From Xinfangfangia pollutisoli (GTDB lineage: Bacteria > Pseudomonadota > Alphaproteobacteria > Rhodobacterales > Rhodobacteraceae): a stretch of 64,000 nt of DNA. The stretch is from contig NZ_JAICBZ010000001.1 of assembly GCF_020179405.1 (NCBI RefSeq), positions 161,115-225,114 of the forward strand. Reading direction: 5' to 3'. Positions 56,748 through 64,000 of this stretch are shown piece after piece. The notes beneath the pieces were generated by a model. That model made no database searches, had not been told where the DNA came from, and was given only the letters and a program-made list of their open reading frames with translations. Within the stretch, counting starts at the first letter, position 1. The number at the start of each line of letters is the position of its first letter. The position numbers and the translations under genes are program-made.

Positions 56748-57992
56748 TCAGAGTTTCGAGCTGTCGAGACCGGCGGCGGTGCAGAACAGGTTCTCGGCCG
56801 TCTCGCCATAGCCGGAATAGGGCAGCGGCTTGATCGGCTGGCCGTAGCTGTCGACGATCTTGCTTTGCCCGTCGGGCTGCCACTGGCCGATATTCGGGGT
56901 CACCCAGGTGTGCAGATTGTCGGCGTCCACCTTCACCGGGCCGCCGGGCGCGTCATATTCCTGGCCGCGGATGCCTTCGCGGATGCCGTCGGCGGTGAAG
57001 TCGCCGGCCTTCTCGACCGCCTGTTTCCACAAGAACAGCTGGAAATAGGCCGCTTCCAGCGAGTGGTAGGTGATGGCCTTCTGATCGTTCACGAAGTCGC
57101 GGTAGCGCTGGATGAAGCTTTTGTTCTCGGGCCGGTCGATCGACATGAAATAGGGGAACGAGGTGTAGCTGCCGGCCGCATATTCCGGGCCCATCGCCGC
57201 GATCTCGATTTCCGAGGTCACCGTGGCGCAGATCGGCAGATCGGCATGGCTGAGGCCCTGGTTGCGGAATTCGCGGTAGAAGGAAATGATCGAATCGCCG
57301 ACCACATGCGACAGCACCACATCGGCGCCGGATTCCTTGATCTTGTTGACCATCACCGCCCATTCGGAATGGCCAAGTTCCAGATATTCATCCGCCACCC
57401 ATTCGGCGCCGCCGGCCTCGATCAGGCTTTTCGAAACCTTGGCCATCTCGCGCGGATAGACATAGTTCGACCCGACGATGAAGAATTTCTTCTTGCCAAG
57501 CGTGTTGATGATCCAGGGGATGTAGTTCGACAGCTGCTGGTTCGGCACCGCGCCCAGATAGACCACATTGCGCGAGCATTCGAAGCCTTCGTAATGGGTC
57601 TGATAGAACAGCATCGCATTGCGGCGTTCGAAGATCGGCAGCACCGCCTTGCGGCTGGCCGAGGTGTGGCAGCCGAACACGGTTTCCACCTTGTCGCGGA
57701 TCACCAGCTTCTGCGCCTTTTCGGCGAAGGTCTTGGGGTCCGAGGCGCCATCTTCCACGATGACCTCGATCTGCCGGCCCAGCACGCCGCCAGCGGCGTT
57801 GATTTCCGAGGCCGCAAGCTGCACCGCGCTGGCCAGCATCTTCTCGACCACGGAAAGCCCGCCGGTCTGCGAGTACAGCGCGCCGACCTGAACGGTCTCG
57901 GCGGCGCGGGCGCTGCGGATATAGCCCGGAAGGGCCAGCGCGCCCGCCGAAACAGCAGCAGTGGTCAGAAACTGACGACGTTTCAGTGTCAT
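56748..57992 (-). CDS. urtA: Urea/amide ABC transporter substrate-binding protein UrtA
   Basis: 414 residues from ATG at 57992 (AGGGAAAAACC before). Tat-like signal KRRQFLTTAAVSAGALALPG with cleavage near RAAET. Mature protein is a type I receptor with UrtA wording: VGALYSQTGGLSVVEKMLASAV, GCHTSASRKAVLP, LFYQTHYEGFECSRNV. The ligand is urea or a short amide. The leader before it holds a terminator overlapped by an ANTAR-type hairpin. It is clearly related in sequence to the AmiC-like protein at 58863. Confidence 0.95.
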   Translation of the reverse strand: MTLKRRQFLTTAAVSAGALALPGYIRSARAAETVQVGALYSQTGGLSVVEKMLASAVQLAASEINAAGGVLGRQIEVIVEDGASDPKTFAEKAQKLVIRDKVETVFGCHTSASRKAVLPIFERRNAMLFYQTHYEGFECSRNVVYLGAVPNQQLSNYIPWIINTLGKKKFFIVGSNYVYPREMAKVSKSLIEAGGAEWVADEYLELGHSEWAVMVNKIKESGADVVLSHVVGDSIISFYREFRNQGLSHADLPICATVTSEIEIAAMGPEYAAGSYTSFPYFMSIDRPENKSFIQRYRDFVNDQKAITYHSLEAAYFQLFLWKQAVEKAGDFTADGIREGIRGQEYDAPGGPVKVDADNLHTWVTPNIGQWQPDGQSKIVDSYGQPIKPLPYSGYGETAENLFCTAAGLDSSKL

Positions 57993-58087
57993 GGTTTTTC
58001 CCTGTTGTGTTGGCCCATGCGCCTGCGAAGGCCATGCTTGCGATGGGGGGTCTTTTGTTGGAGCTACGGCCGACAGCGCTGTCGAAA

Positions 58088-58126
58088 CAAAAAAGCCCGC
58101 CTCGTCCCTGGGAACGATCGCGGGCT
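58088..58126 (-). terminator. Leader terminator upstream of urtA
   Basis: On the minus strand, AGCCCGC (58126-58120) pairs with GCGGGCT (58100-58094) around a loop that folds further (CGTTCCC/GGGACG), followed at once by TTTTTTG (58094-58088). It lies 81 bases downstream of the AmiR-like gene stop and 95 bases before the urtA ATG, with no gene end needing it other than amiR: the layout of an attenuator. Confidence 0.8.
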
Positions 58127-58134
58127 GCATTGCC
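58123..58134 (-). promoter_or_regulatory. ANTAR-type antiterminator hairpin (urtA leader)
   Basis: On the minus strand GGC-AATGCA-GCC: a hairpin with hexaloop AATGCA, having A at position 1 and G at position 4 as in known ANTAR target RNAs. Its 3' arm uses the same bases as the terminator 5' arm, so the two folds exclude each other. An upstream stem ACGGTC/GACCGT (58163-58141, 11-base loop) might take the place of the first ANTAR hairpin, but has no canonical hexaloop. Confidence 0.6.
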
Positions 58135-58206
58135 TATGGAACGGTCAGCCTGACGCGGACCGTGCGGTGGTGGCCGGACATGCCGGGGACCATCCTGACG
58201 CGGAGA

Positions 58207-58857
58207 CTAATCCGATTCCTTCGCGTCGGACAAGAAATTTTCTGCCCCAAATGCAGCAAAGCCTGCAATTTGTGCAGAGGCGCCGGCGATGATTTCCTGC
58301 GCCAGCGCCTCGATCGCGATCCGGCGGCTCATGGCCTCGGCGCGCAGCTCGCGATGGGCCTGATCCTCGTCGATGGCGCGGCTGGCCATCAGGATGGTCT
58401 TGGCGCGGCTGACCGCCTGTTCGCCCTTGACCTTGCGCTTGTAGCGACGCGCGTCGCGGGCCAGGTTCTGGGTCTGCGTCCAGATGTTGCGGGCAATCGC
58501 CAGATTGGTCAGCAGGCCGAAGGGCTTGATCGGCCGCCCGATCACCGCCATCGCGCCGCTTTCCAGCACCAGCTGCAACGTCGCGGGGTTTTCGTAGCTG
58601 ACAATCGCCAGAATCGTGGGCGCCGGGTTGCCCATGGTGCGAAACAGCCGCCGCAGCGCCTCGCGCTGGTCATCGACAATGGCAACCAGCACGATATTCG
58701 TGCCGCGGGGCAGCTGTTCGGGCACCGGCCAGACCAGTTGCGGCATGCAGCCGATCCGCCGCAGATGGTCGGTCAGGGCCATGCCCTCTTCGTCCATCGG
58801 ATGCAGGACGACGACCGAGAGATTGCGCAATTCCTTGAGGAAGGCGTAGCTCATCAT
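58207..58857 (-). CDS. amiR: AmiR-like ANTAR-domain antiterminator
   Basis: 216 residues (P. aeruginosa AmiR is 196). N-terminal pseudo-receiver (1-120), a coiled-coil linker (about 125-147) and an ANTAR RNA-binding domain (about 136-193) with SRAKTILMASRAIDEDQAHRELRAEAMSRR read across the three-helix pattern (conserved Ala, LR and AM). ANTAR proteins bind paired hexaloop hairpins in nascent mRNA and prevent terminator folding. It follows the AmiC-like gene by 5 bases and precedes a leader with such a hairpin plus terminator before urtA. Confidence 0.93.
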   Translation of the reverse strand: MMSYAFLKELRNLSVVVLHPMDEEGMALTDHLRRIGCMPQLVWPVPEQLPRGTNIVLVAIVDDQREALRRLFRTMGNPAPTILAIVSYENPATLQLVLESGAMAVIGRPIKPFGLLTNLAIARNIWTQTQNLARDARRYKRKVKGEQAVSRAKTILMASRAIDEDQAHRELRAEAMSRRIAIEALAQEIIAGASAQIAGFAAFGAENFLSDAKESD

Positions 58858-58862
58858 GAACC

Positions 58863-60026
58863 TCAGTAGCGCGCGGCGCTGAAGGGGAAAGCGATGGGGT
58901 CGGCGTCTTCGGGCAGGCCCGAGATCCGCACCAGATAGGGGTCGGGGGCCACCCGTTCGGCGGGATGGCTGACGATTTCATAGGGGCCCTGTTCGCGGAT
59001 CCGCGCGACGCGGGGCCACAGATGGGTGTGATTGGTCAGCCGGTCCACCCGCACCGCGCCCTGCGGCGCATCGACCTCGACCTCGTACAGCGCCGGCAGA
59101 AGCCGCTCGATCCCGTCCTCGCCGGCCAAAGCCAACGCCGCGGCATAAAGATGGACCGAGAAATAGGCGGCCTCGGCGGGGGCGGTGGATGGGATCGGCC
59201 CGCCCGCCGCCAGCCGGAAGGCACGGGCAAAGGCCAGCGCCGCCGGGATGCGCAGCGAATCGAAGAACGGCGCCGCGATCACATGGCCGTCTGCCACGCC
59301 GGGCGGCATCCGCGCCACATCGACCTCGCTGGTCGACTGGCTGGCGATCGGACAGGTCTGCGGATCGAAACCCGCCTCGCGATAGGCGGTGTAGAAGGGG
59401 ATGATCCCGTCGCCCACCACGGTGGAATAGATCATGTCCGGCTTGTGGTCGCGGATCCGGTCGATGATCTGGGTCACATGCTTGCGCTTCAGATCCAGCG
59501 GCACATAGATCTCGTCCACCACCTCTCCCCCGCGCGAGCGCAGCAGATCCGAGACGATGCGGTTCGATTCGTAGGGATAGACGTAATCCGAGCCGACCAG
59601 GAACAGCCGGCGCCCGAAGCTGCGATGCAGATAGTCGACCAGCGGCACCGAATTCTGGTTCGGCGCGGCGCCGGTATAGACGCAATGGCGCGAATATTCG
59701 AAGCCTTCGTAAAGCGTCGGATAGAACAGCAGCGCGTTATGAGCCTCGATCTCGGGCAGCATCGCCTTGCGCGAGCTGGACATATGGCCGCCGAAAATCA
59801 CCTGGATCCGCTCGTCGCGGCACAGCTCTTGCGCATGGGTGCGATATAGCGCCGGCGTCGATTTCGGATCGCGATAGACCGCGTGCAGCTTGCGCCCCAG
59901 CACGCCGCCCATCGCGTTGATCTCGGCGATGGCAAGCCGCGTCGCGGCCAGCTGATTGCGCTCGATCGCACCCGTCACGCCGCTTTGCGACATGATCACG
60001 CCGATCCTCCAGGGGTCGTCTGTCAT
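58863..60026 (-). CDS. amiC: AmiC-like cytoplasmic amide/urea sensor
   Basis: 387 residues, almost the length of P. aeruginosa AmiC (385). It has the type I receptor fold of UrtA but no signal peptide (MTDDPWRIGVIMSQSGVTGA), so it stays in the cytoplasm. Shared wording with UrtA includes FYPTLYEGFEYSRH, GAAPNQNSVPLVDYL and VGSDYVYPYESNR. In the known Ami system AmiC holds AmiR inactive until an amide binds; the AmiR-like gene is next to it here, 5 bases on. Confidence 0.92.
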   Translation of the reverse strand: MTDDPWRIGVIMSQSGVTGAIERNQLAATRLAIAEINAMGGVLGRKLHAVYRDPKSTPALYRTHAQELCRDERIQVIFGGHMSSSRKAMLPEIEAHNALLFYPTLYEGFEYSRHCVYTGAAPNQNSVPLVDYLHRSFGRRLFLVGSDYVYPYESNRIVSDLLRSRGGEVVDEIYVPLDLKRKHVTQIIDRIRDHKPDMIYSTVVGDGIIPFYTAYREAGFDPQTCPIASQSTSEVDVARMPPGVADGHVIAAPFFDSLRIPAALAFARAFRLAAGGPIPSTAPAEAAYFSVHLYAAALALAGEDGIERLLPALYEVEVDAPQGAVRVDRLTNHTHLWPRVARIREQGPYEIVSHPAERVAPDPYLVRISGLPEDADPIAFPFSAARY

Positions 60027-60071
60027 TCACCCGTCCGAAACCCGGCCCGGTTCATCCGGTCCGTAAAAAAC

Positions 60072-60108
60072 AAAAAAGCTCCTGCCCGAAATCAATCGGG
60101 AGAGAGCT
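60072..60108 (-). terminator. Leader terminator upstream of the amiC-like gene
   Basis: On the minus strand AGCTC (60108-60104) pairs with GAGCT (60081-60077), with inner CCGA/TCGG-type pairing (60100-60096 with 60089-60085), followed by TTTTTTG (60077-60071). No gene ends just upstream on this strand, so the terminator belongs to the 5' leader of the amiC-like gene. Confidence 0.8.
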
Positions 60109-60117
60109 GCCCTGCTC
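60104..60117 (-). promoter_or_regulatory. ANTAR-type antiterminator hairpin (amiC leader)
   Basis: On the minus strand GAGC-AGGGCA-GCTC: 4-bp stem, hexaloop AGGGCA with A1 and G4. The 3' arm GCTC is also the 5' arm of the terminator, so the folds are exclusive. The loop matches the one in the urtA leader in the form ANNGCA. A partner hairpin upstream is not evident. Confidence 0.62.
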
Positions 60118-60152
60118 AAGGATAAGATCATCAAGACCGAAGCCAGGCCGCT

Positions 60153-60237
60153 TGTCAAACCCCGTTGCGGCAGATTCCGTCCCTGGCGCGACACGGCGGA
60201 CAATTGCGGCAAATTCTGCCTTGACGACAGGCAGAAT
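60153..60237 (-). promoter_or_regulatory. Control region upstream of the amiC-like gene
   Basis: TTGACA (minus strand, 60158-60153) is a perfect -35 box; the -10 box is weak. Upstream are two direct repeats TTGCGGCA(A/G)ATTC (60165-60177 and 60204-60216, 39 bases apart) and a perfect inverted repeat ATTCTGCC-N9-GGCAGAAT (60213-60237). These look like activator or repressor sites for transcription initiation, on top of the leader control. The rest of the gap up to 60531 shows nothing further. Confidence 0.45.
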
Positions 60238-60531
60238 GGCAGGTCACATCAACGCTGATCGTCACCGAGCGGCTTCTGTGGGCCTTAGGCCCGCCCGCCG
60301 CCTGCGGCCACGGTCCCGGCAGGGCAATGACGCCAGGCCGATGGGCAGCGCTTTTGCCCGCCCCGCCTGACAAGGATGTCAGCATTTCACCCGCATCGAC
60401 CGGACGACGGTGCCCGTCAGGGCCGTTTCGGCCTTGCTGCCGGCATCGTTCTGATCCTGCGCCTTCCCCCTATCCCGCTCCGCCCCCGCGCCGGAGCGCC
60501 AGCTGCGCTTGTCCGCGCGGAAAGGCCCCAC

Positions 60532-62070
60532 ATGTCTACCAAAGCTGAGACCCCGCAGATCGACCTTGGCACATTGACCATCGCCAAGGCCCAGGCCGCC
60601 TTCGCCGATGGCAGCCTGACCTCCGAGGCGCTGACCCGCGCCTCGATCGCGCAGATGAAGGCGCTGAACGGCAAGTATAATGCGGTGATCTTCGAATGCG
60701 ACGACGCGCTGGATGTCGCGCGAGAGATCGACCGCCGCCGCGCCGCCGGAGAGAAGCTGGGCCCGATGGCGGGGATTCCGGTGGTGATCAAGGATACGGT
60801 CGACATGGTCGGCTATCCCTCGACCGCGGGCTGGCGGCTTCTGTATTCCGGCACCGGTGGTGTCGATCTGATGCCCGAACGCGATGCGCCTGTGGCCGCG
60901 CGCATGAAGGCCGCGGGGGCGGTGATCCTGGGCAAGACCAATGTGCCGATCCTCAGCTGGACCGGCACCCATGCCAACGACAGCTGGGCCGGCCCGACGC
61001 TGAACGTGGTGCGCGAAGACCGCGCCCCCGGCGGGTCCAGCGCTGGCACCGCCAGCGCCGTTGCCGCGCATTTCTGCCTGACGGGCCTGGCCGAAGAGAC
61101 CGGCGGCTCGATCCAGAACCCCGCCTCGGCGCAGGGGCTGGTGGGGATCAAGGCGACGATCGGCATGGTGCCGAATGCCGGTGTCGTGCCGCTGTCGGGC
61201 AATCGCGACATGGTGGGCCCGATCGCGCGCACGGTGGAAGATGCCGCGATCTGTCTGGATGCGATTGCGGGCTTCACCACCGAAGACCCCAAGACGCTGG
61301 CCTCGGTCGGCCATATCCCGGCGGGCGGCTTCGCGGCGAACCTGTCGAAGGACGGTCTGAAGGGCAAGCGCATCGGCCTGTATGGCCCGGGCTGGCGCAA
61401 GGATGCGCTCTCGCCCGAGACGGCGGCGCTGTACGAGCGGGCGAAAACCGAACTGGCGGCGGCCGGCGCGGTTCTGGTCGAAGACCCGTTCTCGGGCACC
61501 GATTTCAACACCCATCGCCAGATCACGCCCGGCACGCCCTTCTTCGACGGTCGCGGGCTGGAATCGATTCCCTATGATGTCACCTGCTATCTCAAGCGTC
61601 TGGGCCCCAATGCCGCGCTGAAGACCTGGGAAGATTTCGTCGAGGCGACCAAATCCGAAGATCCCTTCGCCAAGGGGGCGATCCTGGGCTATCTGCACGA
61701 ATTGCCGGATTTCGCCGAAGCGCTGAAATCGCCGGCCACGCCGCCCGCGATGCCGGAATTCACCGCGCTGAAAGACACCTATCTGCGGCTGCTGCGCGAG
61801 GTGTTTGCGCGGCACGATCTGGACGCGCTGGCCTATCCGCAGATGCTTGAGGAACTGCCGGGCCTGCATTCCGGCGATGCGATCCGCGAAACGACGGTGG
61901 GCGAGCTGAACATCGCCGGCATTCCCGGAATCACGGTTCCGGCGGGCTATTACGCCTCGGGCGCGCCGTTCGAGCTGATCTTCCTGGCCCAGCAATGGGA
62001 CGATGCGGCGATCATCAACATGGCCTATGCCTATGAACAGGCCACGCTGCACCGCAAGCCGGCGGTCTGA
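60532..62070 (+). CDS. Amidase (amidase signature family)
   Basis: 512 residues from ATG at 60532, with GAAAGG 7 bases before; an in-frame ATG at 60376 would add an unrelated leader. The Ser-cisSer-Lys triad is complete: Lys87 (VVIKDTVD), Ser169 (PGGSSAGT) and Ser193 (ETGGSIQNP). Hydrolyses an amide to acid and ammonia. It is divergent from the amiC/amiR/urt operon, and an amidase is the classic target of AmiC/AmiR control, so it may use amides brought in by UrtABCDE. No hairpin/terminator leader like those of amiC and urtA is seen before it. Confidence 0.93.
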   Translation: MSTKAETPQIDLGTLTIAKAQAAFADGSLTSEALTRASIAQMKALNGKYNAVIFECDDALDVAREIDRRRAAGEKLGPMAGIPVVIKDTVDMVGYPSTAGWRLLYSGTGGVDLMPERDAPVAARMKAAGAVILGKTNVPILSWTGTHANDSWAGPTLNVVREDRAPGGSSAGTASAVAAHFCLTGLAEETGGSIQNPASAQGLVGIKATIGMVPNAGVVPLSGNRDMVGPIARTVEDAAICLDAIAGFTTEDPKTLASVGHIPAGGFAANLSKDGLKGKRIGLYGPGWRKDALSPETAALYERAKTELAAAGAVLVEDPFSGTDFNTHRQITPGTPFFDGRGLESIPYDVTCYLKRLGPNAALKTWEDFVEATKSEDPFAKGAILGYLHELPDFAEALKSPATPPAMPEFTALKDTYLRLLREVFARHDLDALAYPQMLEELPGLHSGDAIRETTVGELNIAGIPGITVPAGYYASGAPFELIFLAQQWDDAAIINMAYAYEQATLHRKPAV

Positions 62071-62123
62071 CGGCGCCGGCGCAAAACGACAGGCCGTTCC
62101 CGAATGCCGGTTCGGGGGCGGGC

Positions 62124-62921
62124 CTAATGCCGGGCGGTGCGGCGGGCCGGGCGGATGGGTTCGGCCTGGGCGGTGGTCTCGCTGAAGCCCAGTTCGCGCT
62201 CGATTTCCTGCGCGGTGGCGAAAAGCGCGTCGGTGAACCGGCGCGCATCGCTTTGACGCAGGCGCTCTTCGGGGCCGGCGACGCCGATTGCGCCCAGAAC
62301 CCGTCCCGAAAGGCTGCGGATCGCGGTGCCATAGCCCAGCACGCCCCGGCGCCATTCGCCATGCGCGACCGAATAGCCCTTTTCGCGGACCTCATCCAGC
62401 TGGCGGCGCAGCTCTTCCAGCGACCGCACGGTGTTCGGGGTGAAGGCCTCGATCGTGGCGCCGATGGCGCTGACCAGATCATCGGGCGCATGGGCCAGCA
62501 TCGCCTTGCCGGTGGCCGTGCAATAGGCCGGCGCCCGGTCGCCCGCGCTGACCGAAGTGCGCACGGCATGGATGCTGTCGACCTTGTCCAGATACAGAAC
62601 CCGATTGTCATCCAGCACCGACAGATTCACCGTCTCTTCGGTCTCGATCGCCAGTTTGCGCAGATAGGGTGCTGCGACGGCGCGCAGGTCGACCTGTGAA
62701 TAGACCCGCTGCCCCAGTTCCCACAACCGCAGGGTCAGTTCGTAATTCCGGGACGAGGCGGATCGTCGCACATAGCCGCAGGCTTCCAGCGTGCCAAGCA
62801 GCCGATGGGCGTTGCTTTTGCTGATCCCGCATTGGTCGGCGATCTCGGTCAGGGACTGAGAGCTTTCTCTTGAAACAAGATTCTCTAGCACTTTCAGCGC
62901 TTTGACGACAGTCGTTTCCAT
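62124..62921 (-). CDS. IclR-family transcriptional regulator
   Basis: 265 residues. Winged HTH at about 5-62 (LTEIADQCGISKSNAHRLLGTL), then the effector domain with TATGKAMLAHAPDDL and GAIGVAGPEERL. Convergent with the amidase gene (53-base gap) and divergent from the Lrp gene. Similar in wording to the IclR protein at 894. Possible regulator of the amidase, without direct evidence. Confidence 0.93.
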   Translation of the reverse strand: METTVVKALKVLENLVSRESSQSLTEIADQCGISKSNAHRLLGTLEACGYVRRSASSRNYELTLRLWELGQRVYSQVDLRAVAAPYLRKLAIETEETVNLSVLDDNRVLYLDKVDSIHAVRTSVSAGDRAPAYCTATGKAMLAHAPDDLVSAIGATIEAFTPNTVRSLEELRRQLDEVREKGYSVAHGEWRRGVLGYGTAIRSLSGRVLGAIGVAGPEERLRQSDARRFTDALFATAQEIERELGFSETTAQAEPIRPARRTARH

Positions 62922-63205
62922 CGGGGTCCTACAAGATACGCAGCAACAGCCTGAATGTGACTATCCCGAAAAGCGAGAAATTCCAATATGCGAAAGAAAT
63001 CGGGCCGGGAATGCGCGAATTGCATCAAGCCGTTTCTGGTAATCCGCAGGGCCGCGGCCGAATTTCAATGGCACACACGCATAAATGGAATAAATGCCCG
63101 TATGTGGGCCGAGCGGCGGGGTCGGGCGGCGCCCTGCCCTTGCGTCCGGCGCGGCGGGCATCGACACTGCGGCGACGGGCCCCTCTGGCTGCAAAGGCTG
63201 ATCCC

Positions 63206-63670
63206 ATGTCGCGACCGCTTGATTCCCTTGACCGCCGGATATTGGCCGAATTGCAGCGCGACGGCCGCCTGACCCATCAGGAGCTGAGCGAGCGTGTCGG
63301 CCTGTCGCCCACGCCCTGCGCCCGCCGTCTGCGGCAATTGCAGGACGAGGGCTATATCACCGGCTATGCGGCCCTGGTGGACGAAGCCCGGATGGGGTTT
63401 GGTTTTTCGGTCTTTGTTTCGGTCAAGCTGGACCGGCAGGTCGATGACCAGCTGGTCAATTTCGAACGCGCGATCCTGGCCTGTCCCGAAGTGGTGGAAT
63501 GCTGGCTGATGACCGGCAACCGCGACTATCTGCTGCGCGTCGCGGTGTCGGGGCTGGAGGAATTCGAACGCTTCCTGACCGGGCGCCTGACCAAGGTGCC
63601 CGGGGTGGCGTCGCTGGAAAGCTCGATCCCGATCCGGCGTGTGAAGGGCCGGCAGTCGCGGCTGGTCTAG
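63206..63670 (+). CDS. Lrp/AsnC-family transcriptional regulator
   Basis: 154 residues from ATG at 63206 (AAAGG 8 bases before); longer in-frame starts give a non-homologous leader. N-terminal HTH SLDRRILAELQRDGRLTHQE and SPTPCARRLRQLQDEGYI; C-terminal RAM domain with amino-acid-binding loop around CWLMTGNRDYLLRV. Such proteins sense amino acids. Its stop codon overlaps the stop of the convergent transketolase-like gene. The 284-base gap before it shows two ATAAATG repeats near 63080 but no clear operator. Confidence 0.93.
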   Translation: MSRPLDSLDRRILAELQRDGRLTHQELSERVGLSPTPCARRLRQLQDEGYITGYAALVDEARMGFGFSVFVSVKLDRQVDDQLVNFERAILACPEVVECWLMTGNRDYLLRVAVSGLEEFERFLTGRLTKVPGVASLESSIPIRRVKGRQSRLV

Positions 63671-64000
63671 CCCGGCCCCCCCGCGGCGGGGCGGCGGCCC
63701 GGGGTCAGGCCCAGGGCGCGTTCGGCGATGCTGCCGCTGTCGATGCCGAAATGCCGGTACAGATCGCCGATGGTGCCGGTCTGGCCGAAATGTTCAACCC
63801 CCAGGGCCAGCGTCCGGTGGCCCGAAACGCCGCCCAGCCAGGACAGCGTGGCCGGGTGGCCGTCGATCACCGTGACCAGAAGGCAGTCGCGCGGCACATC
63901 GGCCAGCAGCCGTTCGATCTGCGCCTGCGCGCCGGTCTGGCCGCGCACCCGCGCGCGCTGTGCCGCTGTCCAGCCGGCATGCAGCCGGTCGGCCGAGGTC
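63667..64000 (-). CDS. Transketolase-like/2-oxoacid dehydrogenase E1 C-terminal part (5' end outside window)
   Basis: C-terminal 110 residues; the frame is open through base 64000, so most of the gene is outside. Visible: LLVTVIDGHPATLSWLGG, TLALGVEHFGQTGTIGDLYRHFGID, the C-terminal transketolase domain as found in transketolase/pyruvate-dehydrogenase E1-like proteins. Thiamine-diphosphate sites would be in the missing part. The Lrp gene next to it, convergent, is a typical partner of amino-acid-linked 2-oxoacid metabolism, but the link is a guess. Confidence 0.8.
   Translation of the reverse strand, partial: TSADRLHAGWTAAQRARVRGQTGAQAQIERLLADVPRDCLLVTVIDGHPATLSWLGGVSGHRTLALGVEHFGQTGTIGDLYRHFGIDSGSIAERALGLTPGRRPAAGGPG

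Noticed and set aside
58141..58163. Stem ACGGTC/GACCGT as the first ANTAR hairpin of the urtA leader
   Set aside because: Its loop is 11 bases and lacks the A1/G4 hexaloop pattern; kept only as a possibility in the feature note.
60121..60132. GAT-GATCTT-ATC hairpin as the first ANTAR hairpin of the amiC leader
   Set aside because: Hexaloop size fits, but position 1 is G and position 4 is C, against the required A1 and G4; the stem is only 3 bp.
60130..60175. Sigma-54 (-24/-12) promoter upstream of the amiC-like gene
   Set aside because: A TGGC element occurs, but the spacing to a GC -12 element is wrong; the TTGACA box is the better candidate.

Overview
The window is GC-rich, almost fully coding DNA with short intergenic gaps and many 4-base start/stop overlaps. 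Gene content and style (stacked ABC uptake plus catabolism modules, Tat-type solute receptors, a Urt system, BKACE and HyuAB genes) suggest an alphaproteobacterium of the Rhodobacteraceae type. That placement is inference; no rRNA, tRNA or housekeeping marker is present to fix it. I see no insertion sequence, phage gene, CRISPR array or replication origin.

Layout. (1) 1-3146 (+): end of a polyamine/family-1 solute receptor, an IclR regulator and an aldehyde dehydrogenase. (2) 3175-4038 (-): tandem universal stress protein. (3) 4291-11751 (+): amino-sugar-like module: ROK repressor, sugar receptor, two permeases, ATPase, BadF-type sugar kinase and SIS-domain protein, closed by a hairpin terminator. 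(4) 24171-11806 (-): eleven co-directional genes: GntR regulator, proline racemase/hydroxyproline epimerase family enzyme, polar amino acid ABC transporter, two aldehyde dehydrogenases, GMC oxidoreductase, HpcH/HpaI aldolase, DadA-type FAD oxidase and a long 2-hydroxyacid dehydrogenase. (5) 34041-24400 (-): CocE-type serine hydrolase, complete Dpp/Opp-type peptide ABC transporter and S9 peptidase, with a divergent HTH regulator at 34183. (6) 35409-48321 (+): lambda-crystallin-type 3-hydroxyacid dehydrogenase, BKACE enzyme, HyuA/HyuB, a Liv-type transporter, two SDRs and a GntR regulator. (7) 50957-48332 (-): choline-dehydrogenase-like GMC enzyme and 3-hydroxyisobutyryl-CoA hydrolase-like enzyme, with a divergent LysR gene. 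(8) 60026-52063 (-): AmiC-like sensor, AmiR-like ANTAR antiterminator, urtABCDE and an iron-type alcohol dehydrogenase; an amidase lies on the other strand (60532-62070). (9) 62124-64000: IclR (-), Lrp/AsnC (+) and the end of a transketolase-like gene (-).

The strongest regulatory signal is in module 8. Both the amiC-like gene and urtA are preceded by an intrinsic terminator whose 5' arm overlaps a small hairpin with a hexaloop of form ANNGCA, which carries the A1 and G4 expected of ANTAR target RNAs. The AmiR-like protein is encoded between these two leaders. The likely picture is a cytoplasmic amide/urea sensor (AmiC) releasing an RNA-binding antiterminator (AmiR) that switches on both its own operon and the transporter. 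The second striking module is 6, a probably self-contained pathway in which an unknown imported compound is opened by an ATP-dependent HyuAB enzyme, oxidised to a beta-keto acid and cleaved by a BKACE enzyme with acetyl-CoA; the substrate cannot be read from the sequence.
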